This document shows positions 44,384-51,821 of a stretch of 64,000 bases of DNA, in pieces. Made by a program: the position numbers and the translations under genes. Within the stretch, counting starts at the first letter, position 1, and every line of letters begins with the position of its first letter. The notes under the pieces are model-generated. The model saw only the letters and a program-made list of their open reading frames with translations. It was not told the origin of the DNA and ran no database searches. The stretch is from Rathayibacter sp. VKM Ac-2856 (GTDB lineage Bacteria > Actinomycetota > Actinomycetes > Actinomycetales > Microbacteriaceae), in contig NZ_JABMLF010000001.1 in the NCBI RefSeq assembly GCF_013205055.1, positions 1,426,001-1,490,000 on the forward strand, written 5' to 3'.

Positions 44384-44490
44384 GCGCCGATGGTGCAGCA
44401 CCCGACCGGACCGCGGGGCGCCCCTCCCCCTCACCCGCGGACAACTCCCGCCACTCCCCCCTGTGGAGGACCCTCGCCCCCTCGAGTCCG

Positions 44491-44531
44491 CAGAAGTTGT
44501 CGTAGTCGACGCCCGAGTACGACAACTTCTG
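44491..44531. terminator. Hairpin, right copy, bordering second DUF559-like gene
   Basis: CAGAAGTTGTCGTAGTCG (44491-44508) and CGAGTACGACAACTTCTG (44514-44531), 18-bp arms with one mismatch, loop ACGCC. Shares AAGTTGTCGTA with the copy at 43394. It lies between the DUF559-like start and the methyltransferase stop. Confidence 0.8.
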
Positions 44532-44560
44532 GAGAGTGGCGGGGCGGGGCGGACGGGCGC

Positions 44561-45472
44561 TCAGAGGAAGAGGGGCTCCGGGTCGTGGGCGGCGAAGCGG
44601 CGGCGCATGACGGCGATGGCGTCGGCGTGCTCGTCGACGAGGACGAAGCGGCGGCCGAGGGCGTGGGCGACGGCGCCGGTGGTGCCGGAGCCGGCGAAGA
44701 AGTCGAGGACGGCGTCGCCCTCGCGGCTGGAGGCCTGGACGATCCGGCGGAGGACACCCTCGGGCTTCTGGGTGGGGTAGCCGGTCTTCTCGCGGCCGGT
44801 GGGCGAGACGATGGTGTGCCACCAGACGTCGGTGGGCCGCTTGCCGCGCTCGGCCTTCTCGGGGGTGACGAGCCCGGGCGCCATGTACGGCTCGCGGTCG
44901 ACGGCGGCGGAGTCGAAGTGGTAGCCGCGCGGGTCCTTCACGTAGACGAGGATCGTGTCGTGCTTGGTCGGCCAGCGCTTGGTCGCCTTCGCGCCGTAGT
45001 CGTAGGCCCAGATGATCTCGTTGAGGAAGCACTCGCGCCCGAACAGGGCGTCCAGCAGCACCTTCGCGTAGTGCGCCTCGCGGTAGTCGAGGTGCAGGTA
45101 GAGCGTGCCGTCGTCGGCGAGCAGGCGCCAGGCCTCGGCCAGCCGCGGCTCGAGGAACGACCAGTAGTCGTCGAAGCGGTCGTCGTAGCGGAGCAGGTCG
45201 CCGCGGATCCGCTCGTAGCTGCGCCCCTTGAAGCCCGAGATGGTCCCGGTCGCCGAGCGGACGGAGGTGGTCGACGTCCGCACCTGCGCGCGGCCGGTGT
45301 TGAACGGCGGATCGAGGTACACGACCGTGAACGCCCCGTCCGCGAGCAGCGGCAGGACCTCGAGGTTCTCGGCGTGGATCACCGCGCTCCGGGTCTCCGG
45401 GACGCCGTCCGCGATCTGGATCGTCCTGGGCACTCCGCAATGGTGCCACGGGGTCGGCGGCCCCTCCGACAC
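44561..45472 (-). CDS. Site-specific DNA methyltransferase, beta class (N4/N6)
   Basis: 303 residues from GTG 45472; GTG 45433 (reads VPRTIQIADG) is an alternative start with equally poor ribosome sites. Motif IV comes first, YLDPPFNTGR (about 53-62), and the SAM-binding motif I last, LDFFAGSGTTGAVAHALGR (about 257-275), the order of beta-class amino-methyltransferases. GYPTQKPEGVLRRIVQAS lies before motif I as usual. No restriction endonuclease is adjacent (the flanking DUF559-like gene is a candidate only by fold). Probably an orphan modification enzyme; target site unknown. Confidence 0.92.
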   Translation of the reverse strand: MSEGPPTPWHHCGVPRTIQIADGVPETRSAVIHAENLEVLPLLADGAFTVVYLDPPFNTGRAQVRTSTTSVRSATGTISGFKGRSYERIRGDLLRYDDRFDDYWSFLEPRLAEAWRLLADDGTLYLHLDYREAHYAKVLLDALFGRECFLNEIIWAYDYGAKATKRWPTKHDTILVYVKDPRGYHFDSAAVDREPYMAPGLVTPEKAERGKRPTDVWWHTIVSPTGREKTGYPTQKPEGVLRRIVQASSREGDAVLDFFAGSGTTGAVAHALGRRFVLVDEHADAIAVMRRRFAAHDPEPLFL

Positions 45473-45525
45473 GCCCCGGCGAGCGCGTGCCCGGACCGCC
45501 TCGGGCCCCGGCGTAGAGTGACGCG

Positions 45526-45807
45526 ATGATCTCCGAGGTGCGCCACGACGAGGACCGGTCCCAGTACACGCTGTGGGTCGACGGCGAGAACGTGGGCCTG
45601 GCCGACTACGCGGTCCGCGGGGCCGACGTGGTCTTCCTGCACACCGAGATCGCCCCCGAGCACCGGCACGAGGGCCTGGGCGACCGCCTGGTCGAGGCGG
45701 CCCTGGACGACGCGCACGAGCGCGGTGCGCACGTGATCCCGCTCTGCCCGTTCGTCGCCGACTTCATCGCCGAGCACCCGGACTACCAGGAGCTCCTCGC
45801 GAGCTGA
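45526..45807 (+). CDS. Small GNAT-like N-acetyltransferase (YjdJ/COG2388 type)
   Basis: 93 residues: VRHDEDRSQYTLWVDGENVGLADY, FLHTEIAPEHRHEGLGDRLVEAALDDA and GAHVIPLCPFVADFIAEHPDYQELL match the short GNAT proteins that lack most of the usual fold but keep the acetyl-CoA loop (HRHEGLGDRL). Cytosolic; substrate unknown. Divergent from the methyltransferase gene. Confidence 0.9.
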   Translation: MISEVRHDEDRSQYTLWVDGENVGLADYAVRGADVVFLHTEIAPEHRHEGLGDRLVEAALDDAHERGAHVIPLCPFVADFIAEHPDYQELLAS

Positions 45808-45849
45808 GCCGCGGCCCGAGGACTCCGCAAGCGCAGCCGCCGACGCCCG

Positions 45850-46899
45850 TCAGGGGACGCGGCGCAGCCACTCCGGCGTCGAGTACTTCGACGCCACGAG
45901 CTCCTCGGCCTCCGCGTACTCCTGGGCCGTCAGATCGCCCGCGGTGCCGCCGTGCAGCTGGACGAACGTCGCCTTCATCCGCTCGATGATCTCGGCGCGG
46001 CTGAGCCCGGTCTGGCTGCGCAGCGGATCGACGCGCTTGACCGCGGAGGCGATGCCCTTGTCGGAGAGCTTCTCGCGCCCGATCCGCAGCACCTGGACCA
46101 TCTTCTCGGCGTCGATGTCGTAGCTCATCGTCACGTGGTGCAGGACGGCGCCGGAGCCGAGGCGCTTCTGCGCGGCCCCGCCGATCTTGCCCGAGGGCGA
46201 GGTGATGTCGTTGAGCGGCTGGTAGACCGCGTCGATGCCGAGCGACTGCAGCGCGCTGACGGCCCACTCGTCGAGGAAGGCGTAGGAGTCGGCGAAGGTG
46301 AGGCCCTGCACCAGGTCGCCCGGCACGTAGAGCGAGTAGGTGACGACGCTGCCCGCCTCCATGAACATCGCGCCGCCGCCGGAGATCCGGCGGACGACCT
46401 CGACGCCGAACCTCTCCGCGTTCTCGAGGTCGACCTCGTTGCGCAGCGACTGGAAGCTGCCGATGACGACGGCGGGCTGGTCCCACTCCCAGATCCGCAG
46501 GGTCGGCTCGCGGCGCCCCTCGCCGACGGCGGCCGTCAGCACCTCGTCGAGCGCGAGGTGCATCGACGGGGAGACCGCCTTCGCGTGCACGATCCGCCAG
46601 TCGTAGTCGCGCCAGCTGGTCGCCTTCTGCAGCGAGCGCCGGATCGCGACGGCGACGGCCTCGGGGGTGAAGCCGAGCAGGACGGCGTCGGCCGGCAGCG
46701 CCTGGCGGATCGCCGCGGCGATCGTCTTCGCGTCGCTCTCGGCCGGCAGCCCGACCACCGCGCGGTCGATGTCGTCGAGCGCCGTGTCGGGCTCGAGGAA
46801 GAAGTCGCCCGCCAGCCGGAAGCCCGCGAACCTCCCGTCGACCACGTCGAGGTCGACGACCACGAGCTTTCCACCGGGGACCTTGTACTCGCCATGCAT
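45850..46899 (-). CDS. lplA: Lipoate--protein ligase family protein with permuted domain order
   Basis: 349 residues. The first 80 residues (HGEYKVPGGKLVVVDLDVVDG then RLAGDFFLEPDTALDDIDRAVVGLP) look like the accessory C-terminal domain of LplA, placed here at the N-terminus. The catalytic domain follows with RIWEWDQPAVVIGSFQS, VVRRISGGGAMFMEAGSVVTYSL (lipoyl-AMP loop RxxSGGGA) and SGKIGGAAQKRLGSGAVLHH with the catalytic Lys. It attaches lipoate to E2 and GcvH proteins. The permuted order is common in actinobacteria as I recall. Confidence 0.88.
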   Translation of the reverse strand: MHGEYKVPGGKLVVVDLDVVDGRFAGFRLAGDFFLEPDTALDDIDRAVVGLPAESDAKTIAAAIRQALPADAVLLGFTPEAVAVAIRRSLQKATSWRDYDWRIVHAKAVSPSMHLALDEVLTAAVGEGRREPTLRIWEWDQPAVVIGSFQSLRNEVDLENAERFGVEVVRRISGGGAMFMEAGSVVTYSLYVPGDLVQGLTFADSYAFLDEWAVSALQSLGIDAVYQPLNDITSPSGKIGGAAQKRLGSGAVLHHVTMSYDIDAEKMVQVLRIGREKLSDKGIASAVKRVDPLRSQTGLSRAEIIERMKATFVQLHGGTAGDLTAQEYAEAEELVASKYSTPEWLRRVP

Positions 46900-46908
46900 G
46901 ACGTCAGC

Positions 46909-47796
46909 CTAGGCGGGAGGGGCGTCCTCACCCGTCGGAGCGGGGAACCTCTCGTCGAGCCAGTCGACCAGGTCGGCGGTGACCTCGACACGGTTCAGCT
47001 CCTGGAACAGCTCGTGCCGCGCCTCCGGGTACACCCGGACGCTGACGTCCGTGTAGCCGGCGCGACGGCGGTAGGCCTGCGCGAGCGCGCGCACCGAGCG
47101 CTCGCCGCCGAGCGTGTCGTCGGCGCCGACCACGAGCAGCAGCGGGAGCGGGTGCTCGGGGTGCCGGGCGGGCCGGCCGACGAGGCGGAGCGTCTCGCGG
47201 AGCCCGATCCGCTTCGCCAGCGGAGTCGTGAAGGTCAGCGGATCGTCGTGGAAGAGCTGCCAGACCTCCGGGTCGCGCGAGAGCCACTCGAGCCCGAGGC
47301 CCCCGGGCACCCGGTGCCGCCGGGTCAGATCGCCGGCGTTCATGTAGCCGGGGAGCCGGTAGGCCGTGCCGCTGAGCACGAGCGCCGCGTAGTCGGCGGA
47401 GCGGTGGTCGACGATGCGCTGCGCCATCAGCGACCCCCAGGAGTGGCCGAGCAGGACGATCGGGACGCTGCAGTTCTCGCCGGCGAGCTCGCGGGTGAGC
47501 CGGTTGACCGCCTCCTCCGCCGCGCGCAGGCCGCCCGGCCCGAGGCGCCCGAGCTCGGCGGTGTCGCCGCCGTGCTGCTCGAGCCCGGTCTGACCGTGCC
47601 CCCGGTGGTCGTCGGCCGCGACGGCGTAGCCCGCCGCGACGAGCGCCTCGGCGAGCTCGACGTAGCGGCCGGAGTGCTCGCCCACCCCGTGCGCGATCTG
47701 CACGATCGCCCTCGGGCTCGGGTGCGCCCACCAGCGCCAGTGGATCGTCACGCCGTAGGCGTCCTGGAAGGTCCTGTCGACCGCGGTGCCGGGCAT
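46909..47796 (-). CDS. Alpha/beta hydrolase, monoacylglycerol-lipase-like
   Basis: 295 residues from ATG 47796. IVQIAHGVGEHSGRYVELAEAL (HG oxyanion site, about 30-51) and DDHRGHGQTG are typical of serine aminopeptidase S33/monoacylglycerol lipases; the nucleophile elbow is LLGHSWGSLMAQ (Ser near 119), the acid is in VVGADDTLGG and the His in YPEARHELFQELN. Probably hydrolyses monoacylglycerols or lysophospholipids. Ends 9 bases from the lipoate ligase start and likely shares a transcript with it. Confidence 0.9.
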   Translation of the reverse strand: MPGTAVDRTFQDAYGVTIHWRWWAHPSPRAIVQIAHGVGEHSGRYVELAEALVAAGYAVAADDHRGHGQTGLEQHGGDTAELGRLGPGGLRAAEEAVNRLTRELAGENCSVPIVLLGHSWGSLMAQRIVDHRSADYAALVLSGTAYRLPGYMNAGDLTRRHRVPGGLGLEWLSRDPEVWQLFHDDPLTFTTPLAKRIGLRETLRLVGRPARHPEHPLPLLLVVGADDTLGGERSVRALAQAYRRRAGYTDVSVRVYPEARHELFQELNRVEVTADLVDWLDERFPAPTGEDAPPA

Positions 47797-47969
47797 GGGA
47801 CCAGTGTGGCCCTCCAGCCGCGGAGCGCGAAGAAGCGCGCGAGAACTGAGAAGATACTCACGATCCGTCGGACAGGGGTCCCGCCCGCCCGCGGGATCGC
47901 TAGCGTTCAACCGCCGTGCGGAGTCCCCACGACCGTCCCCACCCCCTTCTCGAGCGAGGCCAGCCCCCC

Positions 47970-48998
47970 ATGACCGTGTCGCCCCTGATCTGGACCCTGA
48001 CGATCGTCTTCATCGTCCTGCTCCTGCTCTTCGACTTCTTCTTCCACGTGCGCAAGGCGCACGAGCCGACGCTCAAGGAGTCGGCGATCTGGTCGGCCCT
48101 CTACGTCGGCATCGCCGTGCTCTTCGGCGTCGGCGTCCTCGTCTTCGGCGGACCGACGCCCGGCTCGGAGTACTTCGCCGGCTACATCACCGAGAAGGCG
48201 CTGTCGGTCGACAACCTCTTCGTCTTCCTCATCATCATGGCGAGCTTCAAGGTGCCGCGCGCCGACCAGCAGAAGGTGCTCCTCTTCGGCATCGTCTTCG
48301 CGCTGATCGCCCGCACCGGCTTCATCTTCCTCGGCGCCGCGCTGATCAACTCCTTCGCCTGGATCTTCTACCTCTTCGGCCTGATCCTGCTGCTGACCGC
48401 GTTCAACCTGGTGAAGCCCGGCGACGAGCACGCCGGCGACAACGTGATGGTCCGCCTCGCCAAGCGCGTCTTCAAGACGAGCGACCAGTACGACGGCGAC
48501 AGGTTCTACACGCACATCGACGGCAAGAAGGTCCTCACGCCGATGATCCTCGTGATGGCGGCGATCGGCGGAACGGACATCCTGTTCGCCCTCGACAGCG
48601 TCCCCGCGATCTTCGGCCTCACCAGCGACGTCTTCCTGGTCTTCACCGCGACGGCGTTCTCGCTGCTCGGACTCCGCCAGCTCTACTTCCTGATCGACGG
48701 CCTGCTCGACCGCCTCGTCTACCTCAGCTACGGCCTGGCCGCGATCCTCGCCTTCATCGGCGTGAAGCTGATCCTGCACGCGCTGCACGAGAACAACCTG
48801 CCGTTCATCAACGGCGGCGAGCACGTCGAGGTCTTCGAGATCGGCACCGGCCTCTCGCTCACCGTCATCATCGGAGTGCTGGCCGTCACGGTCATCGCGT
48901 CGCTGGTCAGCCCCAAAGGCCGCCGCATGGCCGCCGAGGCCGCCGAGCGCAAGCGCGTCGCCGCCGCGGCCGGCGCGGACACCGACGCGGGGCACTGA
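47970..48998 (+). CDS. TerC family integral membrane protein
   Basis: 342 residues from ATG 47970. Multiple membrane helices with the TerC signatures FAGYITEKALSVDNLFVFLII (acidic and Asp residues in membrane helices) and GGTDILFALDSVPAIFGLT. TerC-family proteins export or supply Mn2+ and are linked to tellurite resistance and protein secretion. No yybP-ykoY motif was found in its 5' region, unlike the VIT1 gene at 20222. The C-terminus is charged and cytoplasmic. Confidence 0.93.
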   Translation: MTVSPLIWTLTIVFIVLLLLFDFFFHVRKAHEPTLKESAIWSALYVGIAVLFGVGVLVFGGPTPGSEYFAGYITEKALSVDNLFVFLIIMASFKVPRADQQKVLLFGIVFALIARTGFIFLGAALINSFAWIFYLFGLILLLTAFNLVKPGDEHAGDNVMVRLAKRVFKTSDQYDGDRFYTHIDGKKVLTPMILVMAAIGGTDILFALDSVPAIFGLTSDVFLVFTATAFSLLGLRQLYFLIDGLLDRLVYLSYGLAAILAFIGVKLILHALHENNLPFINGGEHVEVFEIGTGLSLTVIIGVLAVTVIASLVSPKGRRMAAEAAERKRVAAAAGADTDAGH

Positions 48999-49005
48999 GT
49001 TCCCG

Positions 49006-49028
49006 GGTGCGCCGCGTGGCGGCGCACC
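49006..49028 (+). terminator. Hairpin terminator after terC
   Basis: GGTGCGCCGC (49006-49015) and GCGGCGCACC (49019-49028) with a 3-base loop, 8 bases after the TerC stop. No T-run follows. Confidence 0.6.
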
Positions 49029-49136
49029 GCAGTCGGCTCGCGCAAGCGGTCGCGTCCCGCAGAGCGGCGAACCATCGGCCAGCACGATTCGCTGGCACGC
49101 GAATCGCACGTTCGCCTCGTGGAGATCGCCGATTCT

Positions 49137-49167
49137 GAAGGCCCCTGGAGGTGATCCGGGGGCCTTC
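49137..49167 (-). terminator. Hairpin terminator after the CitB-like gene
   Basis: GAAGGCCCC (49137-49145) pairs with GGGGCCTTC (49159-49167), just downstream of the response-regulator stop on the minus strand. Confidence 0.65.
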
Positions 49168-49177
49168 TCCCTTGCGC

Positions 49178-49846
49178 CTACCTCGCTCGGTACCTGTGCT
49201 CCGGCCGGCCCGTCGTCCCGTAGCTGAGGGTCATCTCGACGAGGCCGCGGCCGGCGAGGCCCGAGAGGTAGCGCTGGGCGGTCGCGCGCGAGATGCCGGC
49301 CCGCTCCGCGACCTCGAGGGCCGACAGCTCCGCGCCGGACTCGGCCAGCCGGGCGAGCACGAGCTGCTCCGTCGCCGAGCGCGACGGCTGCGTCGCCGCG
49401 GCGTCGCCCGAGTGCAGGATGCGCAGCGCCCGCTCCACCGCCTCCTGGTCGGCGACCCGGTCCTCGCGCAGCACGTTGCGGAAGCGCACGTAGGCGTCGA
49501 GGCGCTCGCCGAGCAGCCGGGCGTCGAACGGCTTGATCAGATAGCCGAGCGCCCCCGCGTGCAGGGCCCGCCGGACGGTCGCGCCGTCGGAGGCGGCGCT
49601 CACCACGAAGGCGTCGGTCTCGAGCTCGCGCAGCAGCGAGATGCCGCTCTGGTCGGGCAGGTGCACGTCGAGCAGGAGCAGGTCGGGCGCCTGCTCGAGC
49701 ACCGCGGCCCGCGCGGCCCGGGCGGTGTGCACCGGCGGCAGCGCCCGCAGCCCCTGGCGGGTGTCCACCAGGTCGGCGTGCAGCTGCGCCACCCGGAAGT
49801 CGTCGTCGACCACGAGCACGGTCCGCTCCTGCTGGTCCGGGGTCAT
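49178..49846 (-). CDS. Response regulator, CitB/DcuR family
   Basis: 222 residues; start ATG 49846 overlaps the kinase stop (ATGA). Receiver domain: VLVVDDDFRVAQLHADLV (Asp acidic pair), phosphorylation site LLLLDVHLPDQSG (Asp near 58) and the Lys in GYLIKPFDARLLGERL (near 105). The C-terminus has a winged-helix-like output domain (LSALEVAERAGISRATAQRYLSGLAGRGLVEM). It is paired with the CitA-type kinase and lies divergent from a CitM citrate transporter, its likely target. Confidence 0.93.
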   Translation of the reverse strand: MTPDQQERTVLVVDDDFRVAQLHADLVDTRQGLRALPPVHTARAARAAVLEQAPDLLLLDVHLPDQSGISLLRELETDAFVVSAASDGATVRRALHAGALGYLIKPFDARLLGERLDAYVRFRNVLREDRVADQEAVERALRILHSGDAAATQPSRSATEQLVLARLAESGAELSALEVAERAGISRATAQRYLSGLAGRGLVEMTLSYGTTGRPEHRYRAR

Positions 49847-51591
49847 CGGTCCTCCTCGCCGTGCGGCTCCTCGCCGGGCAGTTCGTCATCGAGCGGTTCG
49901 TCGTCGGCCGGCTCGTCCTCGAGCGCCGCCTCGTCGGGCGGCCGCACCGCACCCGGCAGCCGCGCGCAGAGCACCGCGCCCGTCGCGGCACCGCCGGCGT
50001 CCGCCAGCCAGACCTCGCCACCGCGCCGCGCCGCGACCTCGCGGCAGAGCGGCAGCCCGAAGCCGCGGCCGTGCACGCGGTCGTCGTCCTCCGCCACCGC
50101 GCCCGGTCCGCGCGCGAAGAGCGAGTCCGGATCGGCGACGCCGTCCCCCGAGTCGGCCACGGTCACGAAGAGCGTGCCGCCGTCGTCGAGCAGCTCGACC
50201 TCGACGAAGCGCACGTCGCGCCGCCCCTCGACGGCGGCGCGCACCGCGTTGTCGACCAGGTTGCCGACGACGGTGGCGACGTCCTCCGGCTCGATCACCG
50301 TCCCGCGCACCAGCGTCTCCTCGCCCAGGGTCAGCAGGACGCCGCGCTCGGCCGCCTCGATCCCCTTCGCGCCGACGAGCGCCTGGAGGTAGGGCTCCTG
50401 CAGCCGGTCGGCGTGCTGGACCGGGTACTTCAGCGGCCCGCGGGTCAGCACCTCGTCGAGGTACTCGCGGGCGGAGCCGGTGCGCCCGGCGTCCAGCAGC
50501 CCGGCCACCACGTGCAGCCGGTTGGCGAACTCGTGCCGCTGCACCCGCAGGGCGTTGGTCATCGCGCCGACCGCGTCGAGGCGGCGGCTGAGGGCCGCGA
50601 GCGCCGTGCGGTCGCGCAGGACGACCACGACGCCGAGATCGCGGTCGCCCCGCGTCACCCGCCGGATGTCGACGTAGACGATGCGCGAGCGGACGACGAA
50701 GCCCTCCTCGCCGGCGCCGGGCGGGAGCTCGCCGGCGAGGGCCGTCGAGATCGCGTCGGCGAGCGGCTGCGGGAGCGCGAGATCGGCGAGGGCCCGCCCG
50801 TGCAGCGCCCGTCCGGTCGGGTCCTCCGAGCCGAGGATCGCGGCGGCCCGGGCGTTGCAGACGCCGACCCGTCCGTCGCGGTCGAGCGCGAGCACCCCCT
50901 CGTCGACCCCGTCGAGGACGGCGGCCTGATCCTGCACCAGCGCGGTGAGCTCCTCCGGGGCGAGCCCGAGGGTGAGGCGCAGCAGCCGACGGCGGATGAA
51001 GACGGAGGCGATGACCGCGAGCACGAGTCCGGCGAGCGCCGCCGCGAGCACGCCGAGCAGCGCGGTCGGCAGATCCGTGAAGACGCTCGAGCGGGCGAAG
51101 CCGATGCTCACCTCGCCCACCACGCGCGTCGCGTCGTCCGGCGCGTACACCGGCACCTTCGCGCGGGCGGACTCGCCGAGCGTGCCGGTGCCCCAGGAGA
51201 CCGACTCTCGCCCGGCCAGCGCCTCCTCCGGACTCGTCGAGACCACCTCGCCGAGCCGCTCGGGGTCGGGGTGCGCGAGCCGGATGCCGCGGTCGTCCGT
51301 GATCACGACGAAGAGGGCGCCGGTGCGCTCCTCCACGGCCTCGGCGGCGGTCTCGAGCGTCCCGCCCTCCAGCTCCGCGCGCGAGGGGACGGCCGGATCG
51401 AGCGAGGAGGCGGTCACGGCCTCGCGCACGTCGGCGTCCTCGGCGACGGTCCGGGCGATCGCGAGCGCCGTCTCCTCCGCCTCGCCCTGCAGCTGCTGCA
51501 CGCTCAGCGCGGTCACCAGTCCGGCGCAGACCAGGACGGCGGCGGCGACGGTCGCGAGCTGCAGCACGAGCACGTGGGTCGCGAAGCGCAT
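49843..51591 (-). CDS. Sensor histidine kinase, CitA/DcuS family
   Basis: 582 residues. Two membrane helices (about 5-27 and 175-200) enclose an extracytoplasmic sensor of the PDC/CitA type (ADVREAVTASSLDPAVPSRAEL...GALFVVITDDRGIRLAHPDPERLGEVV region). A PAS domain follows (LDGVDEGVLALDRDGRVGVCNARAAAIL), then the DcuS-type His motif QRHEFANRLHVVAGLLDAG and ATP-binding NLVDNAVRA and GDGVADPDSLF. It likely senses citrate or another carboxylate outside the cell and phosphorylates the adjacent regulator. Confidence 0.93.
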   Translation of the reverse strand: MRFATHVLVLQLATVAAAVLVCAGLVTALSVQQLQGEAEETALAIARTVAEDADVREAVTASSLDPAVPSRAELEGGTLETAAEAVEERTGALFVVITDDRGIRLAHPDPERLGEVVSTSPEEALAGRESVSWGTGTLGESARAKVPVYAPDDATRVVGEVSIGFARSSVFTDLPTALLGVLAAALAGLVLAVIASVFIRRRLLRLTLGLAPEELTALVQDQAAVLDGVDEGVLALDRDGRVGVCNARAAAILGSEDPTGRALHGRALADLALPQPLADAISTALAGELPPGAGEEGFVVRSRIVYVDIRRVTRGDRDLGVVVVLRDRTALAALSRRLDAVGAMTNALRVQRHEFANRLHVVAGLLDAGRTGSAREYLDEVLTRGPLKYPVQHADRLQEPYLQALVGAKGIEAAERGVLLTLGEETLVRGTVIEPEDVATVVGNLVDNAVRAAVEGRRDVRFVEVELLDDGGTLFVTVADSGDGVADPDSLFARGPGAVAEDDDRVHGRGFGLPLCREVAARRGGEVWLADAGGAATGAVLCARLPGAVRPPDEAALEDEPADDEPLDDELPGEEPHGEEDR

Positions 51592-51674
51592 GGGGCCTCC
51601 TCGCCGTCGAGCGGACCGGACGGGCCGGATCGGGACGGGCCGGGCCGTGCCGGGTCGGGATGATCCGGGTCGGG

Positions 51675-51710
51675 ATGCGCAGAATGCGCAGAACCCACAC
51701 TATGCGCAGA
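51675..51710. promoter_or_regulatory. Three 9-bp direct repeats, candidate CitB binding sites
   Basis: ATGCGCAGA occurs at 51675-51683, 51684-51692 and 51702-51710, i.e. at offsets 0, 9 and 27, all multiples of 9. They lie between the divergent kinase and CitM genes, 110-150 bases upstream of the CitM start, where a response regulator would bind. Confidence 0.6.
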
Positions 51711-51821
51711 TCCCGCGCTTATGAGCGATACCCGGGCCGCACCGCCCGCCCTGCCTAGTGTGTCCACGACCTGGAGAGCCCGCCGCGGGATCCCGGACGC
51801 ACGACGACGAAGGAGTCAGCA

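Noticed and set aside
38376-45569. A single open frame of about 2400 codons on the minus strand
   Set aside because: It is antisense to several well-supported genes (MurE-like, MFS, GH1, LacI) and reads as Arg/Asp/Gly-rich low-complexity; only its upstream-end part overlaps real minus-strand genes in other frames. High GC removes stop codons.
47820-47969. Riboswitch upstream of terC
   Set aside because: The GGGGAGTAG and GAGACCTTCG landmarks of the yybP-ykoY class are not present there.
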